A DNA stretch of 6,246 nucleotides, taken from Planctomyces sp. GTDB lineage: Bacteria > Planctomycetota > Planctomycetia > Planctomycetales > Planctomycetaceae. Positions 1 through 5,707 of this stretch are shown one piece after another (within the stretch, counting starts at the first letter, position 1; every line of letters begins with the position of its first letter). Position numbers and translations under genes: made by a program. Below the pieces are notes generated by a model that saw only the letters and a program-made list of their open reading frames with translations, did no database searches and was not told the origin of the DNA. The DNA lies in assembly GCA_005809115.1 (NCBI GenBank), contig SYLK01000673.1:1-6246 (forward strand), read 5' to 3'.

Positions 1-1475
1 GGCCATCGGGGGCGCCCCGCAGGTGTTTCTGAACTCAGGGCCGGAGACGATCCAGCGCCGCCTTCGTGATTCACCCGCAGCAGTCTCTGATCGGGGGGCG
101 AGGTCGGCTCGGCCGACTGCTCCGTCTCAGGCTTTCGCGCCGTCTGAGCGGGGAAGCGGTACTTATGATGGTAGGCCACGTGAACTTTGCCTGATCGGGC
201 TGCCGCGCCCTGCTGATCCGCCGTCGGCTGCTGTGTTGCGGGATCTGTCGGGATCTCGAATTCCCGAGACGGCTGCGCCTGTGGCGTCAGGTCCAGGGGA
301 ACGTCTGGCAGTGTCAGATCTTCCTCCGGGACGGCGAGGGTGGGTGCAACAGGGATCGTGAGCGATCGTTCCCGGGGGGGAAGTCCCGAACCGTGCCCGA
401 TGTCGGCCTGATTGGCGAACTCTCGCCCCTGGTGGATCGGCAGCGTTCCACGCGCCGGCCTGCGTCTGGCGTGGGACACGTCGGCTGAGCGCGCCGAGCG
501 CCCCGGAATGATCTCACACAACGGAGTGCCGTCCGGGCCGAGTAACGATTCGGTGACGGTGGGCACTGAACCAGCCGCAAATGATGTTTCTCCGTCCTCG
601 GACAGAGTTTCACTGGCCTGTCCTGGCCGATCGGATGCGTGGGTCATAAACGGCGACGCGACTGAGCCATTACTCGCCCCTGCAGGCGGAGCGGACATGG
701 CGATTCGTGCTGTGTGAGCTTCCTTACGCAGGTCGGAAATGATCGAGTCCAGATGACTGATTCGCTCCTGCATGGCTGTCAGCTGAGTCGCCTGCAGCGC
801 AAACAATTGCTGGGACCGCGATCGCTCGGCCTGCTCGGTCTGGTGCCGCAGAAAATCTTCCTGTGACTCTGACTGGCGCTCCGACATCTGCCGCTGGCGC
901 GAAATGAGTTCTTCCATTTTTTCACAGAGCCGTCTGAGATCGGAATTCCCTGCGGAATCCTCAATCCGAACCATGACAGGGTTCACCGTCAGTGGTTCGA
1001 CACAGATCGGCGCCACCGATGACGCCTGCCCGGACCAATTGCCGTACAGGGATTGTCCGACAGCCGGTCGGGTTTCGGTCTCAGCTGGGACTGTGGCATT
1101 GAAGCCGGCTGTGCCGTTGAAGCTGTCTGTGATTTCTGGCGAGGTCCCTCGACGGGCCGAGGTACTTGCTGTTTCCCTGTCCGCAAAACGTGCTTCACTC
1201 GGTTGCAGGACTTCGCTTCGCGATGTGAGCTGAATTCCGCGAGGTGACTCGGAGAATGGTTCTGAATCAGGTTCAGCCCCCGGATCAGCAGCGGAGTTGA
1301 CGGCAGATGGACGGGCGTTGACACCGCGTCGCTGACTGAGTTCTGCTGCCCGCTGTGGTGCCGGAGATCGCGCAGGACTACCCGGGAGCAGGAGCAGACC
1401 AACCAGGACCATGAAGACCACTATGGCCGTGATCAGCATGGCTCGACTGGTGCGAAACTGGGACGTGCCGTCCAT
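1..1475 (-). CDS. Uncharacterised envelope protein with N-terminal membrane segment and coiled coil (C-terminus off the left edge)
   Basis: An uninterrupted minus-strand frame runs from the ATG at 1475 to the window edge, giving 491 codons without a stop. Residues 1-12 are short and polar with R8 and R11. Residues 13-31 form a strongly hydrophobic stretch (starting AMLITAIVVF) that is either a membrane anchor or an uncleaved-looking signal peptide. Residues 32-170 are Pro/Ser/Ala-rich and probably disordered. Residues about 178-258 are rich in Gln, Glu and Arg with regularly spaced Leu/Ile/Met and look like an alpha-helical coiled coil. Residues 260-491 are again Pro/Gln/Ser-rich with no recognised domain. 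Most of the protein should therefore lie outside the cytoplasmic membrane. ATG 1475 is the first standard start after an in-frame TGA at 1575-1577, but no good Shine-Dalgarno precedes it; GGAAGAG lies about 15 bases upstream. An internal ATG (residue 13) would begin right at the hydrophobic segment. I do not recognise the family. A secretin or other secretion component whose folded domain lies beyond the left edge is possible because a GspF gene is nearby, but nothing seen here proves it. Confidence 0.8.
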   Translation of the reverse strand, partial: MDGTSQFRTSRAMLITAIVVFMVLVGLLLLPGSPARSPAPQRAAELSQRRGVNARPSAVNSAADPGAEPDSEPFSESPRGIQLTSRSEVLQPSEARFADRETASTSARRGTSPEITDSFNGTAGFNATVPAETETRPAVGQSLYGNWSGQASSVAPICVEPLTVNPVMVRIEDSAGNSDLRRLCEKMEELISRQRQMSERQSESQEDFLRHQTEQAERSRSQQLFALQATQLTAMQERISHLDSIISDLRKEAHTARIAMSAPPAGASNGSVASPFMTHASDRPGQASETLSEDGETSFAAGSVPTVTESLLGPDGTPLCEIIPGRSARSADVSHARRRPARGTLPIHQGREFANQADIGHGSGLPPRERSLTIPVAPTLAVPEEDLTLPDVPLDLTPQAQPSREFEIPTDPATQQPTADQQGAAARSGKVHVAYHHKYRFPAQTARKPETEQSAEPTSPPDQRLLRVNHEGGAGSSPALSSETPAGRPRW

Positions 1476-1516
1476 CCGTGAGTTAGCCGTCTCTTCCAGG
1501 GGGAGACTCGAAGATC

Positions 1517-1531
1517 CCGCGAACTTCGCGG
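1517..1531. promoter_or_regulatory. Perfect 7-1-7 inverted repeat upstream of the left-hand gene
   Basis: CCGCGAA-C-TTCGCGG is a perfect dyad with a single central base, 42-56 bases upstream of the ATG at 1475. The one-base centre is too tight for an RNA loop of the full stem, so a dimeric DNA-binding protein site is more natural than a terminator. It could also be chance in GC-rich DNA. No regulator gene lies in the window. Confidence 0.3.
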
Positions 1532-1727
1532 AATTCGGAACCTTCGGATTATCGGCTGCCGTTACAACCGGAATTCACGGAAAATCCGGAAAAATCTGCC
1601 AGGACAGCGCAGACCACCACGGGCGCATCAGGATCCGGCCGGTGATCCACACGGGTCAGCGAGCTTGGAGAAGAGTGCAGCCGGAGTGATGCCGTTCTGA
1701 GGTGCTGCCGGGCGACGGCAAATTTTA

Positions 1728-1754
1728 GCGAGGCAGCCCGAGAGGCTGCCCCGC
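1728..1754 (-). terminator. Possible intrinsic terminator after the 244-residue gene
   Basis: GGCAGCC (1732-1738) pairs with GGCTGCC (1744-1750) around a five-base loop, and GCG (1728-1730) pairs with CGC (1752-1754) past one A/C mismatch, giving a ten-pair GC-rich stem. Reading the minus strand, it lies 55 bases past the stop at 1810 and is followed by CTAAAATTT rather than a clean U-run. It may stop transcription weakly or protect a 3' end. Confidence 0.35.
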
Positions 1755-1809
1755 GATCGGACTGTGTCTGCGCGCGGCTGAGACAGAGACTGAGACTGAA
1801 AACAGTTCG

Positions 1810-2544
1810 TCAAGCCTGCGGTTCAGGGATCTTGTCGCCTGCCGGTGCGGGATCTGCTGGTGCAGGATCTGCTGGTGCAGGATCTGCTGGTGCAGGCTCT
1901 GCCGGTGCGGGATCTGCCGGTGCGGGCTGACTTGCGTCAGCACCAGGCTGACTGTCGCCGGGAGTAAGGGGCCCCGGAGTGGTCGGCGGCGCGCCACCAG
2001 CCGGTCCGGGCGTCTGGGGTGGATTTTCGCCCGACGCTGCGGCAGCTTTAGCCGCGGCGAGTTCCTCTTCCGTGAAGAAGTCCTTTTCGGTCATAAAGGT
2101 TGCCGGTTCCTCCTGTACTGCGAGCAGTTCGCGTTCCTCTTCTTCCCGCTTTTTCACGCCGAAATACACGTACAGCCGACGTTGCTTCAGAATCCCCCAG
2201 TAGGAATAGATATCTTCCTGGCTGGCGGAAAGGGAATTCATCGTCAGGCCGGATCGCGAGCTGTGGCCGGAAAAATGCGTAACCAGCGACTTGACCTGGG
2301 ATTCCGTGACGGCAGTCGTTTTTTCCTGGGCGTCAATGAGACTTTCGCGATCGGCGTTCATGCCGGAGGTCGCACGGTATTCGATCAGAACCACACCGAG
2401 CAGCACCAGGATCACTCCCCAGACGATGGCACGTTCGACAGGTGATCGTGTTTTCGGGGGCTGGGCGCCGACTGGATTCTTCTCCGCTGGCCCGGGGGCA
2501 TGGGAATCTGGTGACTGACCAGCACGATCGTTGGCCGACGACAT
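1810..2544 (-). CDS. Uncharacterised 244-residue single-span membrane protein with PAPAD repeat tail
   Basis: The call starts at ATG 2544 (protein begins MSSANDRAGQ). The frame is open further upstream to an ATG at 2811, but that extra 89-residue part is basic, resembles nothing, and would overlap the start of the divergent gene, so the short form is preferred. No clear Shine-Dalgarno precedes ATG 2544. Residues 1-38 are polar and Pro-rich. Residues 39-54 (AIVWGVILVLLGVVLI) form one membrane helix, followed by a charged/polar region 55-110. Residues 113-128 are an aromatic and basic patch (YSYWGILKQRRLYVYF), then a very acidic/basic helix-like stretch at 131-170. The tail from 172 on is Pro/Gly/Ala-rich and ends in six PAPA(D/E/G) units at 207-236. 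The topology suits a periplasm-facing anchored protein; a Pro-rich tail may cross the envelope or bind cell wall or partners. It is divergent from the GspF-like gene, so a role in the same apparatus is possible. I do not recognise a family. Confidence 0.75.
   Translation of the reverse strand: MSSANDRAGQSPDSHAPGPAEKNPVGAQPPKTRSPVERAIVWGVILVLLGVVLIEYRATSGMNADRESLIDAQEKTTAVTESQVKSLVTHFSGHSSRSGLTMNSLSASQEDIYSYWGILKQRRLYVYFGVKKREEEERELLAVQEEPATFMTEKDFFTEEELAAAKAAAASGENPPQTPGPAGGAPPTTPGPLTPGDSQPGADASQPAPADPAPAEPAPADPAPADPAPADPAPAGDKIPEPQA
1837..1926 (-). repeat. Six 15-bp tandem repeats coding PAPAD pentapeptides
   Basis: Six in-frame 15-bp units code PAPAD, PAPAE, PAPAD, PAPAD, PAPAD and PAPAG at residues 207-236 of the 244-residue protein. 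On the plus strand the copies read GGTGC(A/G)GGATCTGC(T/C) with only a few base differences, two adjacent copies (1859-1873 and 1874-1888) being identical. Near-identity at silent positions points to recent expansion by slippage or unequal exchange, so copy number probably varies between strains. The 15-bp unit keeps the frame whatever the number. Confidence 0.9.
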
Positions 2545-2809
2545 AGCAGTGGTTCCGGGGAGTGAACAGACTGAACTGGGTAAATGGCTCCGGAGCGGGA
2601 TTGTGTCAGTTCGCCGCCGGAAGTTCAAGGAAGCCGCAGGTGGCCGAGCCGGGCACGACAGCCGAAGGTCACCCCGTGTCGGAACCTGCTTTCGGGTGTG
2701 GAAGGACTTTGCTGTTTCCAGGATTCGCAGACGGACGCGTTGTTCGTTATGCTCTGTCGCCGGGAGAATTCTAAGGATCCGCTGACTGCTGGAACGGGGT
2801 GGTGAGAAC
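2545..2809. promoter_or_regulatory. Divergent 265-bp spacer, presumed promoters for both directions
   Basis: The spacer separates the starts of the minus-strand 244-residue gene and the plus-strand GspF-like gene, so it should hold both promoters. For the plus direction a poor sigma-70-like match is TTGTTC (2740-2745) and GAGAAT (2764-2769) with 18 bases between, overlapping a GAATTC hexamer at 2766. I find no convincing minus-strand promoter. Open frames across the spacer on both strands show no protein-like features. Confidence 0.4.
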
Positions 2810-3868
2810 ATGCTTCGAAACCCGCAGATTTCATGGGGTGCTCTGGCCGCATTCAGCCGGTCAATGTCCCAGATGCTGGAAGCTGGTGTCGACGTGCGGA
2901 AGTCACTGAAGACTTCGGCCAGTCAGTCGATGGATTCCCGGCTGGCGGGTGCCGTCGAGAAAGTGAATCGGCGGATAGCGAGCGGCGCGACACTGGCCGA
3001 TGCGCTGGCAGAGCAGAGCGATCGATTTCCGGCGTTGTTTCGTGATCTGGTGAATGTGGGGGAACAGACCGGGAATGCACCGGAAGTATTCGCAGCGTTG
3101 TCGCGATACTATGAAGCACGGCTGAATCAGGTGCGTGAGTTCCGTTCTGCCATCGCCTGGCCGATGTTTCAGTTGTTTGCCGCCGTGCTGATCATTGGGC
3201 TGCTGATCTTTGTGCTGGGGATGCTGCCGTCCAGTTCAGGATCGGAACCGCTCGATATTCTGGGACTGGGACTGACCGGCAGTCGTGGCGCGGTATTCTG
3301 GCTGGGGATGTGTTTCGGCACTGCGGCGGCGGTGTTGATCGCGTGGAAGCTGGTCAGCCGCAATCTGAGCGGCCAGATGCTGCTGCATCCGCTGCTGCTG
3401 CAGATTCCCGGAATCGGCGGGTGCATGCGGGCCTTTGCCATATCACGATTTTCGTGGTGTTTCGCCCTGACGCAGCAGGCTGGCATGAGTATTCGTCCGT
3501 CGCTCGAATGCAGCCTGAGGGCCACGGCCAACGGTGCTTTTATCTCCGCGGCGCCGCGGATCTGGGACGAACTGAATCACGGCGAGCCGTTTGCGGATGC
3601 TCTGGCGAGTTCGCGACTGTTTCCGACGACTTACCTTCAGTTTGTGGAAACGGGAGAGCAGACCGGAACGATTCCTGAGCAGCTGGACCGGATGAGCCGG
3701 CATTTCGACGACGACGCGAATCGCGCGCTGCAGCGGATCACCAGCATCTTCAGCTACCTCGTCTGGCTGATGGTCGCCGGCATGATTGTCTACTTCATTT
3801 TCCGAATTGTTATGCTTGTCTATATTGGTCCGCTGAACGCAGCCGCGAATGAGGCGATGGGGCTGTGA
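2810..3868 (+). CDS. gspF: GspF/PilC-family inner-membrane platform protein, short form
   Basis: GspF/PilC proteins form the cytoplasmic-membrane platform of type II secretion systems and type IV pili, linking the assembly ATPase to the pseudopilus. The 352-residue product has the two repeated T2SSF domains: the first at about 15-140, the second at about 211-338. Each holds the diagnostic glycine-rich turn (VGEQTG at 83-88, TGEQTG at 281-286) before a helix leading into membrane spans. Predicted spans lie at about 114-139, 160-180 and 312-338. Most GspF proteins have about 400 residues; this one lacks the usual N-terminal 50-60-residue cytoplasmic segment. The shortening is real unless there is a frameshift, because an in-frame TGA sits at 2783-2785 and ATG 2810 is the first ATG after it. 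A GGTGAG site lies three bases before the ATG, with GGGG just upstream. No GspE ATPase, GspG pseudopilin or prepilin peptidase gene adjoins it. The gene is followed after 75 bases by an unrelated dioxygenase gene. Family assignment is firm; the system it serves is not known. Confidence 0.93.
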   Translation: MLRNPQISWGALAAFSRSMSQMLEAGVDVRKSLKTSASQSMDSRLAGAVEKVNRRIASGATLADALAEQSDRFPALFRDLVNVGEQTGNAPEVFAALSRYYEARLNQVREFRSAIAWPMFQLFAAVLIIGLLIFVLGMLPSSSGSEPLDILGLGLTGSRGAVFWLGMCFGTAAAVLIAWKLVSRNLSGQMLLHPLLLQIPGIGGCMRAFAISRFSWCFALTQQAGMSIRPSLECSLRATANGAFISAAPRIWDELNHGEPFADALASSRLFPTTYLQFVETGEQTGTIPEQLDRMSRHFDDDANRALQRITSIFSYLVWLMVAGMIVYFIFRIVMLVYIGPLNAAANEAMGL

Positions 3869-3943
3869 CCTGCTGTGGTTCAGGACTTCCCTGAGGATAC
3901 CAGCATCCTCCGATGTGCCCTCCGATGTGATGGAATTGTGCAA

Positions 3944-4837
3944 ATGTCCGTTGCCAGCGATCTGTCACTGCAGCACCGCCCCGTCGGTAATCTGTTCCAT
4001 TATCCGGCCGGTGCAGCCGAGCGGCTGCCCTGGCGGCTGTCGGATCGTCAGTTGCAGTTCTTCAGCCAGAACGGCTTCGTGGTCGGGCCGCCGATGCTGG
4101 ACTCGCAGCAGATTCGGCAGCTTCGCGATGAATTGTCAATCCTGACACAACCCGGGCATCCCGGCAGCGAATTCTGGTATGAATACAATTCCAACGAATC
4201 GCCGGACCCCGGGCGGGTTCTGTTTCATGCGCTTGGCGCCTGGCGAATTTCTCCCGGCTTTCACGACATTCTGTGGAATGCGCGGTTCACAACCACTGCC
4301 AGTCAGCTCCTGGGTGGGGCGGTGCGTTTCTGGCATGATCAGCTGTTCTGCAAGCCAGCCCGGCACGGGGGAGTAGTGGCCTGGCATCAGGATTACTCAT
4401 ACTGGACGCGCACGCAACCCATGGCTCACCTGACGTGCTGGATCGGACTGGATGACAGTACGCGTGACAATGGATGCGTACACTACATTCCCGGCAGCCA
4501 CCGCTGGGAACTGCTGCCGATCACGGGACTGGCCGGGGACATGGCAGCGATTCAGAAGGTACTGACAGCAGATCAGTGGGAACAGTTTCAGCACCCTGTG
4601 GCGGTGGAGCTGAAAGCCGGGGAGTGTGTCTTTCATCATCCGCTGACGGTGCATGGTTCCTTTGAGAACAGTACCGACCGGCCGCGGCGTGCGGTAGTGA
4701 TCAATACTGTGCGGGACGGAGTGTGCAGTGCTTCCGATCAGCCGTTGCTGGGGGGAGTCCCGGCGATCCCGGCCGGGCAGCCACTGACTGGCAGGTTTTT
4801 TCCGCTGCTGTACGATCCGGCAAGTGAAACGGAGTAA
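3944..4837 (+). CDS. Phytanoyl-CoA dioxygenase (PhyH) family Fe(II)/2-oxoglutarate oxygenase
   Basis: PhyH-family enzymes hydroxylate or otherwise oxidise small molecules or acyl-CoA esters, using Fe(II), O2 and 2-oxoglutarate. The 297-residue product has the family's usual length. The iron-binding facial triad is visible as H148-x-D150 (in VAWHQDYSYW) and the distal H237 (in LTVHGSFENS). R248, eleven residues after H237, is placed like the 2-oxoglutarate-binding arginine of human PAHX. PGSHRW (183-188) is the typical loop of the family, preceded by a short NGCVHYI strand. The active site therefore looks complete; no signal peptide or membrane span is seen, so it is cytoplasmic. Start choice: ATG 3944 has a weak GGA nine bases upstream. 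A GTG at 3875 would add 23 residues without family likeness and is less likely. The gene follows gspF by 75 bases and its stop overlaps the next gene's start. The substrate cannot be told from sequence; the family is broad and often expanded in planctomycetes. Confidence 0.9.
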   Translation: MSVASDLSLQHRPVGNLFHYPAGAAERLPWRLSDRQLQFFSQNGFVVGPPMLDSQQIRQLRDELSILTQPGHPGSEFWYEYNSNESPDPGRVLFHALGAWRISPGFHDILWNARFTTTASQLLGGAVRFWHDQLFCKPARHGGVVAWHQDYSYWTRTQPMAHLTCWIGLDDSTRDNGCVHYIPGSHRWELLPITGLAGDMAAIQKVLTADQWEQFQHPVAVELKAGECVFHHPLTVHGSFENSTDRPRRAVVINTVRDGVCSASDQPLLGGVPAIPAGQPLTGRFFPLLYDPASETE

Positions 4838-5394
4838 TGTCGCGTGTTCCGGAACCCCGGGCGCAGCAGAAAGACGAAATGGCGGCAGAGGAACTCTTTG
4901 ATGTGGTGGACGCTGATGACCACGTGGTGCAGCAGTTACCGCGTTCGCAGGTTCACCGGGCGCGACTGCTGCATCGTGCGGTGCATGTGTTTGTGTTTCG
5001 GTCTGACGGAAAGATGCTGATTCATCTGCGAAGCGATTCGAAGGAAGAATTCCCGTCGGTCTGGACGTCGTCGGCGTCGGGCCACGTCAGTGCCGGCGAG
5101 ACCTATGACGACTGCGCCCCCCGCGAATTGTTCGAAGAGCTGGGGCTGCAGGCAGAGCTTGTGCCGATGGGAAAATTCGCTGCCGGCCCGGACACATCGC
5201 ATGAATTCACCATGCTGTATCGGGCGCACAGCGACGCCGCGGTCTGCGTGGACCCGGAGGAAATCTCAGATACGCGGTGGCTGGAGCCTGCAGCGATCGC
5301 GGAATGGATCGAGCGCTCGCCAGGGGACTTTTCCCCCGCGTTTCGTCAACTGTTTTCCTGGTTTCTGCAATGCGCACAGAAATCGATGCGATGA
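4837..5394 (+). CDS. Nudix hydrolase, YfcD/isopentenyl-diphosphate-isomerase-like subgroup
   Basis: Nudix enzymes cleave a diphosphate linked to another group, with Mg2+ held by the Nudix-box glutamates. The 185-residue product carries a perfect Nudix box at 82-104: G82, E88, then REL at 96-98, E100, E101 and G103. The run-up (FDVVDADD at 21-28, LLHRAVHVFVF at 44-54, then WTSSASGHV at 76-84) resembles the YfcD and IPP-isomerase-like branch. Whether it is a hydrolase or an isomerase cannot be settled by eye; hydrolase is more likely. Its ATG overlaps the dioxygenase stop (TAATG, one shared base). GGAG at 4831-4834 is only two bases from the ATG, so initiation probably depends on ribosomes finishing the upstream gene. 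An alternative ATG (residue 15, at 4879) would keep the whole domain. Coupling to the dioxygenase suggests related metabolism or joint regulation, but no common substrate is evident. Confidence 0.92.
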   Translation: MSRVPEPRAQQKDEMAAEELFDVVDADDHVVQQLPRSQVHRARLLHRAVHVFVFRSDGKMLIHLRSDSKEEFPSVWTSSASGHVSAGETYDDCAPRELFEELGLQAELVPMGKFAAGPDTSHEFTMLYRAHSDAAVCVDPEEISDTRWLEPAAIAEWIERSPGDFSPAFRQLFSWFLQCAQKSMR

Positions 5395-5645
5395 GCCGCT
5401 CGCAGGATACGATCGGCACGCGGAGTGCAATATGGTAAGCACCTGACCGATTCTGCAGGAATTCGGGGAAGGTCTGCGCACGGAAGTGGCAGAAATGCTC
5501 ATTTCGCAGGCATCTCAGTGGGCGGTTCTGAGGTTTGCTGCGACGGTGAATCGGGTCGTCAAATGAGTGAGAATGGTGTCGGCGTCAGGCACCACTTCCT
5601 GAGCACCGTTCACGGACGAGCCTTTTGTCGCGGAAAGCAGAGCAG

Positions 5646-5665
5646 CAGCGAGTGGTGACTCGCTG
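5646..5665 (+). promoter_or_regulatory. Perfect 8-bp stem-loop in glutamine synthetase leader
   Basis: CAGCGAGT pairs with ACTCGCTG around a GGTG tetraloop. It starts 62 bases before the ATG at 5708. No U-run follows, so it is not a typical intrinsic terminator; it may be a leader RNA structure or a dyad bound by a regulator. Confidence 0.4.
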
Positions 5666-5680
5666 GAAGTCCGCATCATG

Positions 5681-5699
5681 TTTCTTCCGGGAGGAGAAA
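5681..5699 (+). promoter_or_regulatory. Strong Shine-Dalgarno that can fold into a hairpin
   Basis: GGGAGGAG (5689-5696) is the best Shine-Dalgarno in the window and supports ATG 5708, 11 bases downstream. The flanking TTTCTTC (5681-5687) can pair with GGAGAAA (5693-5699), including one G-U pair, around a five-base loop. This would bury most of the site. Whether it folds in the cell or is regulated is not shown. Confidence 0.5.
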
Positions 5700-5707
5700 G
5701 CACGGCA

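Larger units (their letters stand above)
1476..1809. other. 334-bp spacer between two minus-strand genes
   Basis: I see no convincing gene here. The part from 1476 to 1574 is an in-frame, stop-free extension of the left-hand gene (33 codons, no ATG, GTG or TTG), so it is probably its 5' untranslated region. It holds a perfect 7-1-7 palindrome (1517-1531) and, next to the upstream gene's stop, a GC-rich hairpin (1728-1754). Two GAATTC hexamers lie at 1531 and 1571. The spacing suggests that the two minus-strand genes may be transcribed separately. Confidence 0.5.
5395..5707 (+). promoter_or_regulatory. 313-bp leader upstream of glutamine synthetase
   Basis: No convincing gene is present; a 77-codon plus-strand frame at 5425-5658 has neither a ribosome-binding site nor protein-like composition. 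The stretch probably holds the glutamine synthetase promoter and a 5' leader. It contains a small stem TCAGG/CCTGA (5585-5602), a stronger stem-loop at 5646-5665, a Shine-Dalgarno-bearing hairpin at 5681-5699 and a GAATTC at 5459. I did not find a good sigma-54 (GG-N10-GC) element, and there is no clear terminator after the Nudix gene, so read-through into the leader is possible. Confidence 0.4.

Noticed and set aside
1837..1930. The 15-bp repeats as a CRISPR array
   Set aside because: The units are directly abutting with no spacers, and they keep the reading frame of a coding region.
2545..2811. An 89-codon upstream extension of the 244-residue minus-strand gene, starting at ATG 2811
   Set aside because: Its start would overlap the divergent gspF start codon, the peptide is basic and unlike the rest of the protein, and a good internal ATG exists at 2544.
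3443..3943. A 166-codon minus-strand frame inside gspF
   Set aside because: It is antisense to a clear GspF coding region, and its His/Arg/Asn-rich product resembles no protein family.
3875..3943. GTG 3875 as the start of the PhyH-family gene
   Set aside because: The extra 23 residues show no family likeness and have no good ribosome-binding site; ATG 3944 gives the usual length. It cannot be fully ruled out.
5490..5506. TGGCAGAAATGCT as a sigma-54 promoter upstream of glutamine synthetase
   Set aside because: The GG and GC elements are seven bases apart, not the ten needed for a -24/-12 promoter.
5425..5658. A 77-codon plus-strand frame in the glutamine synthetase leader
   Set aside because: There is no ribosome-binding site, no domain, and a Gly/Ser/Arg-heavy composition typical of a chance frame in GC-rich DNA.
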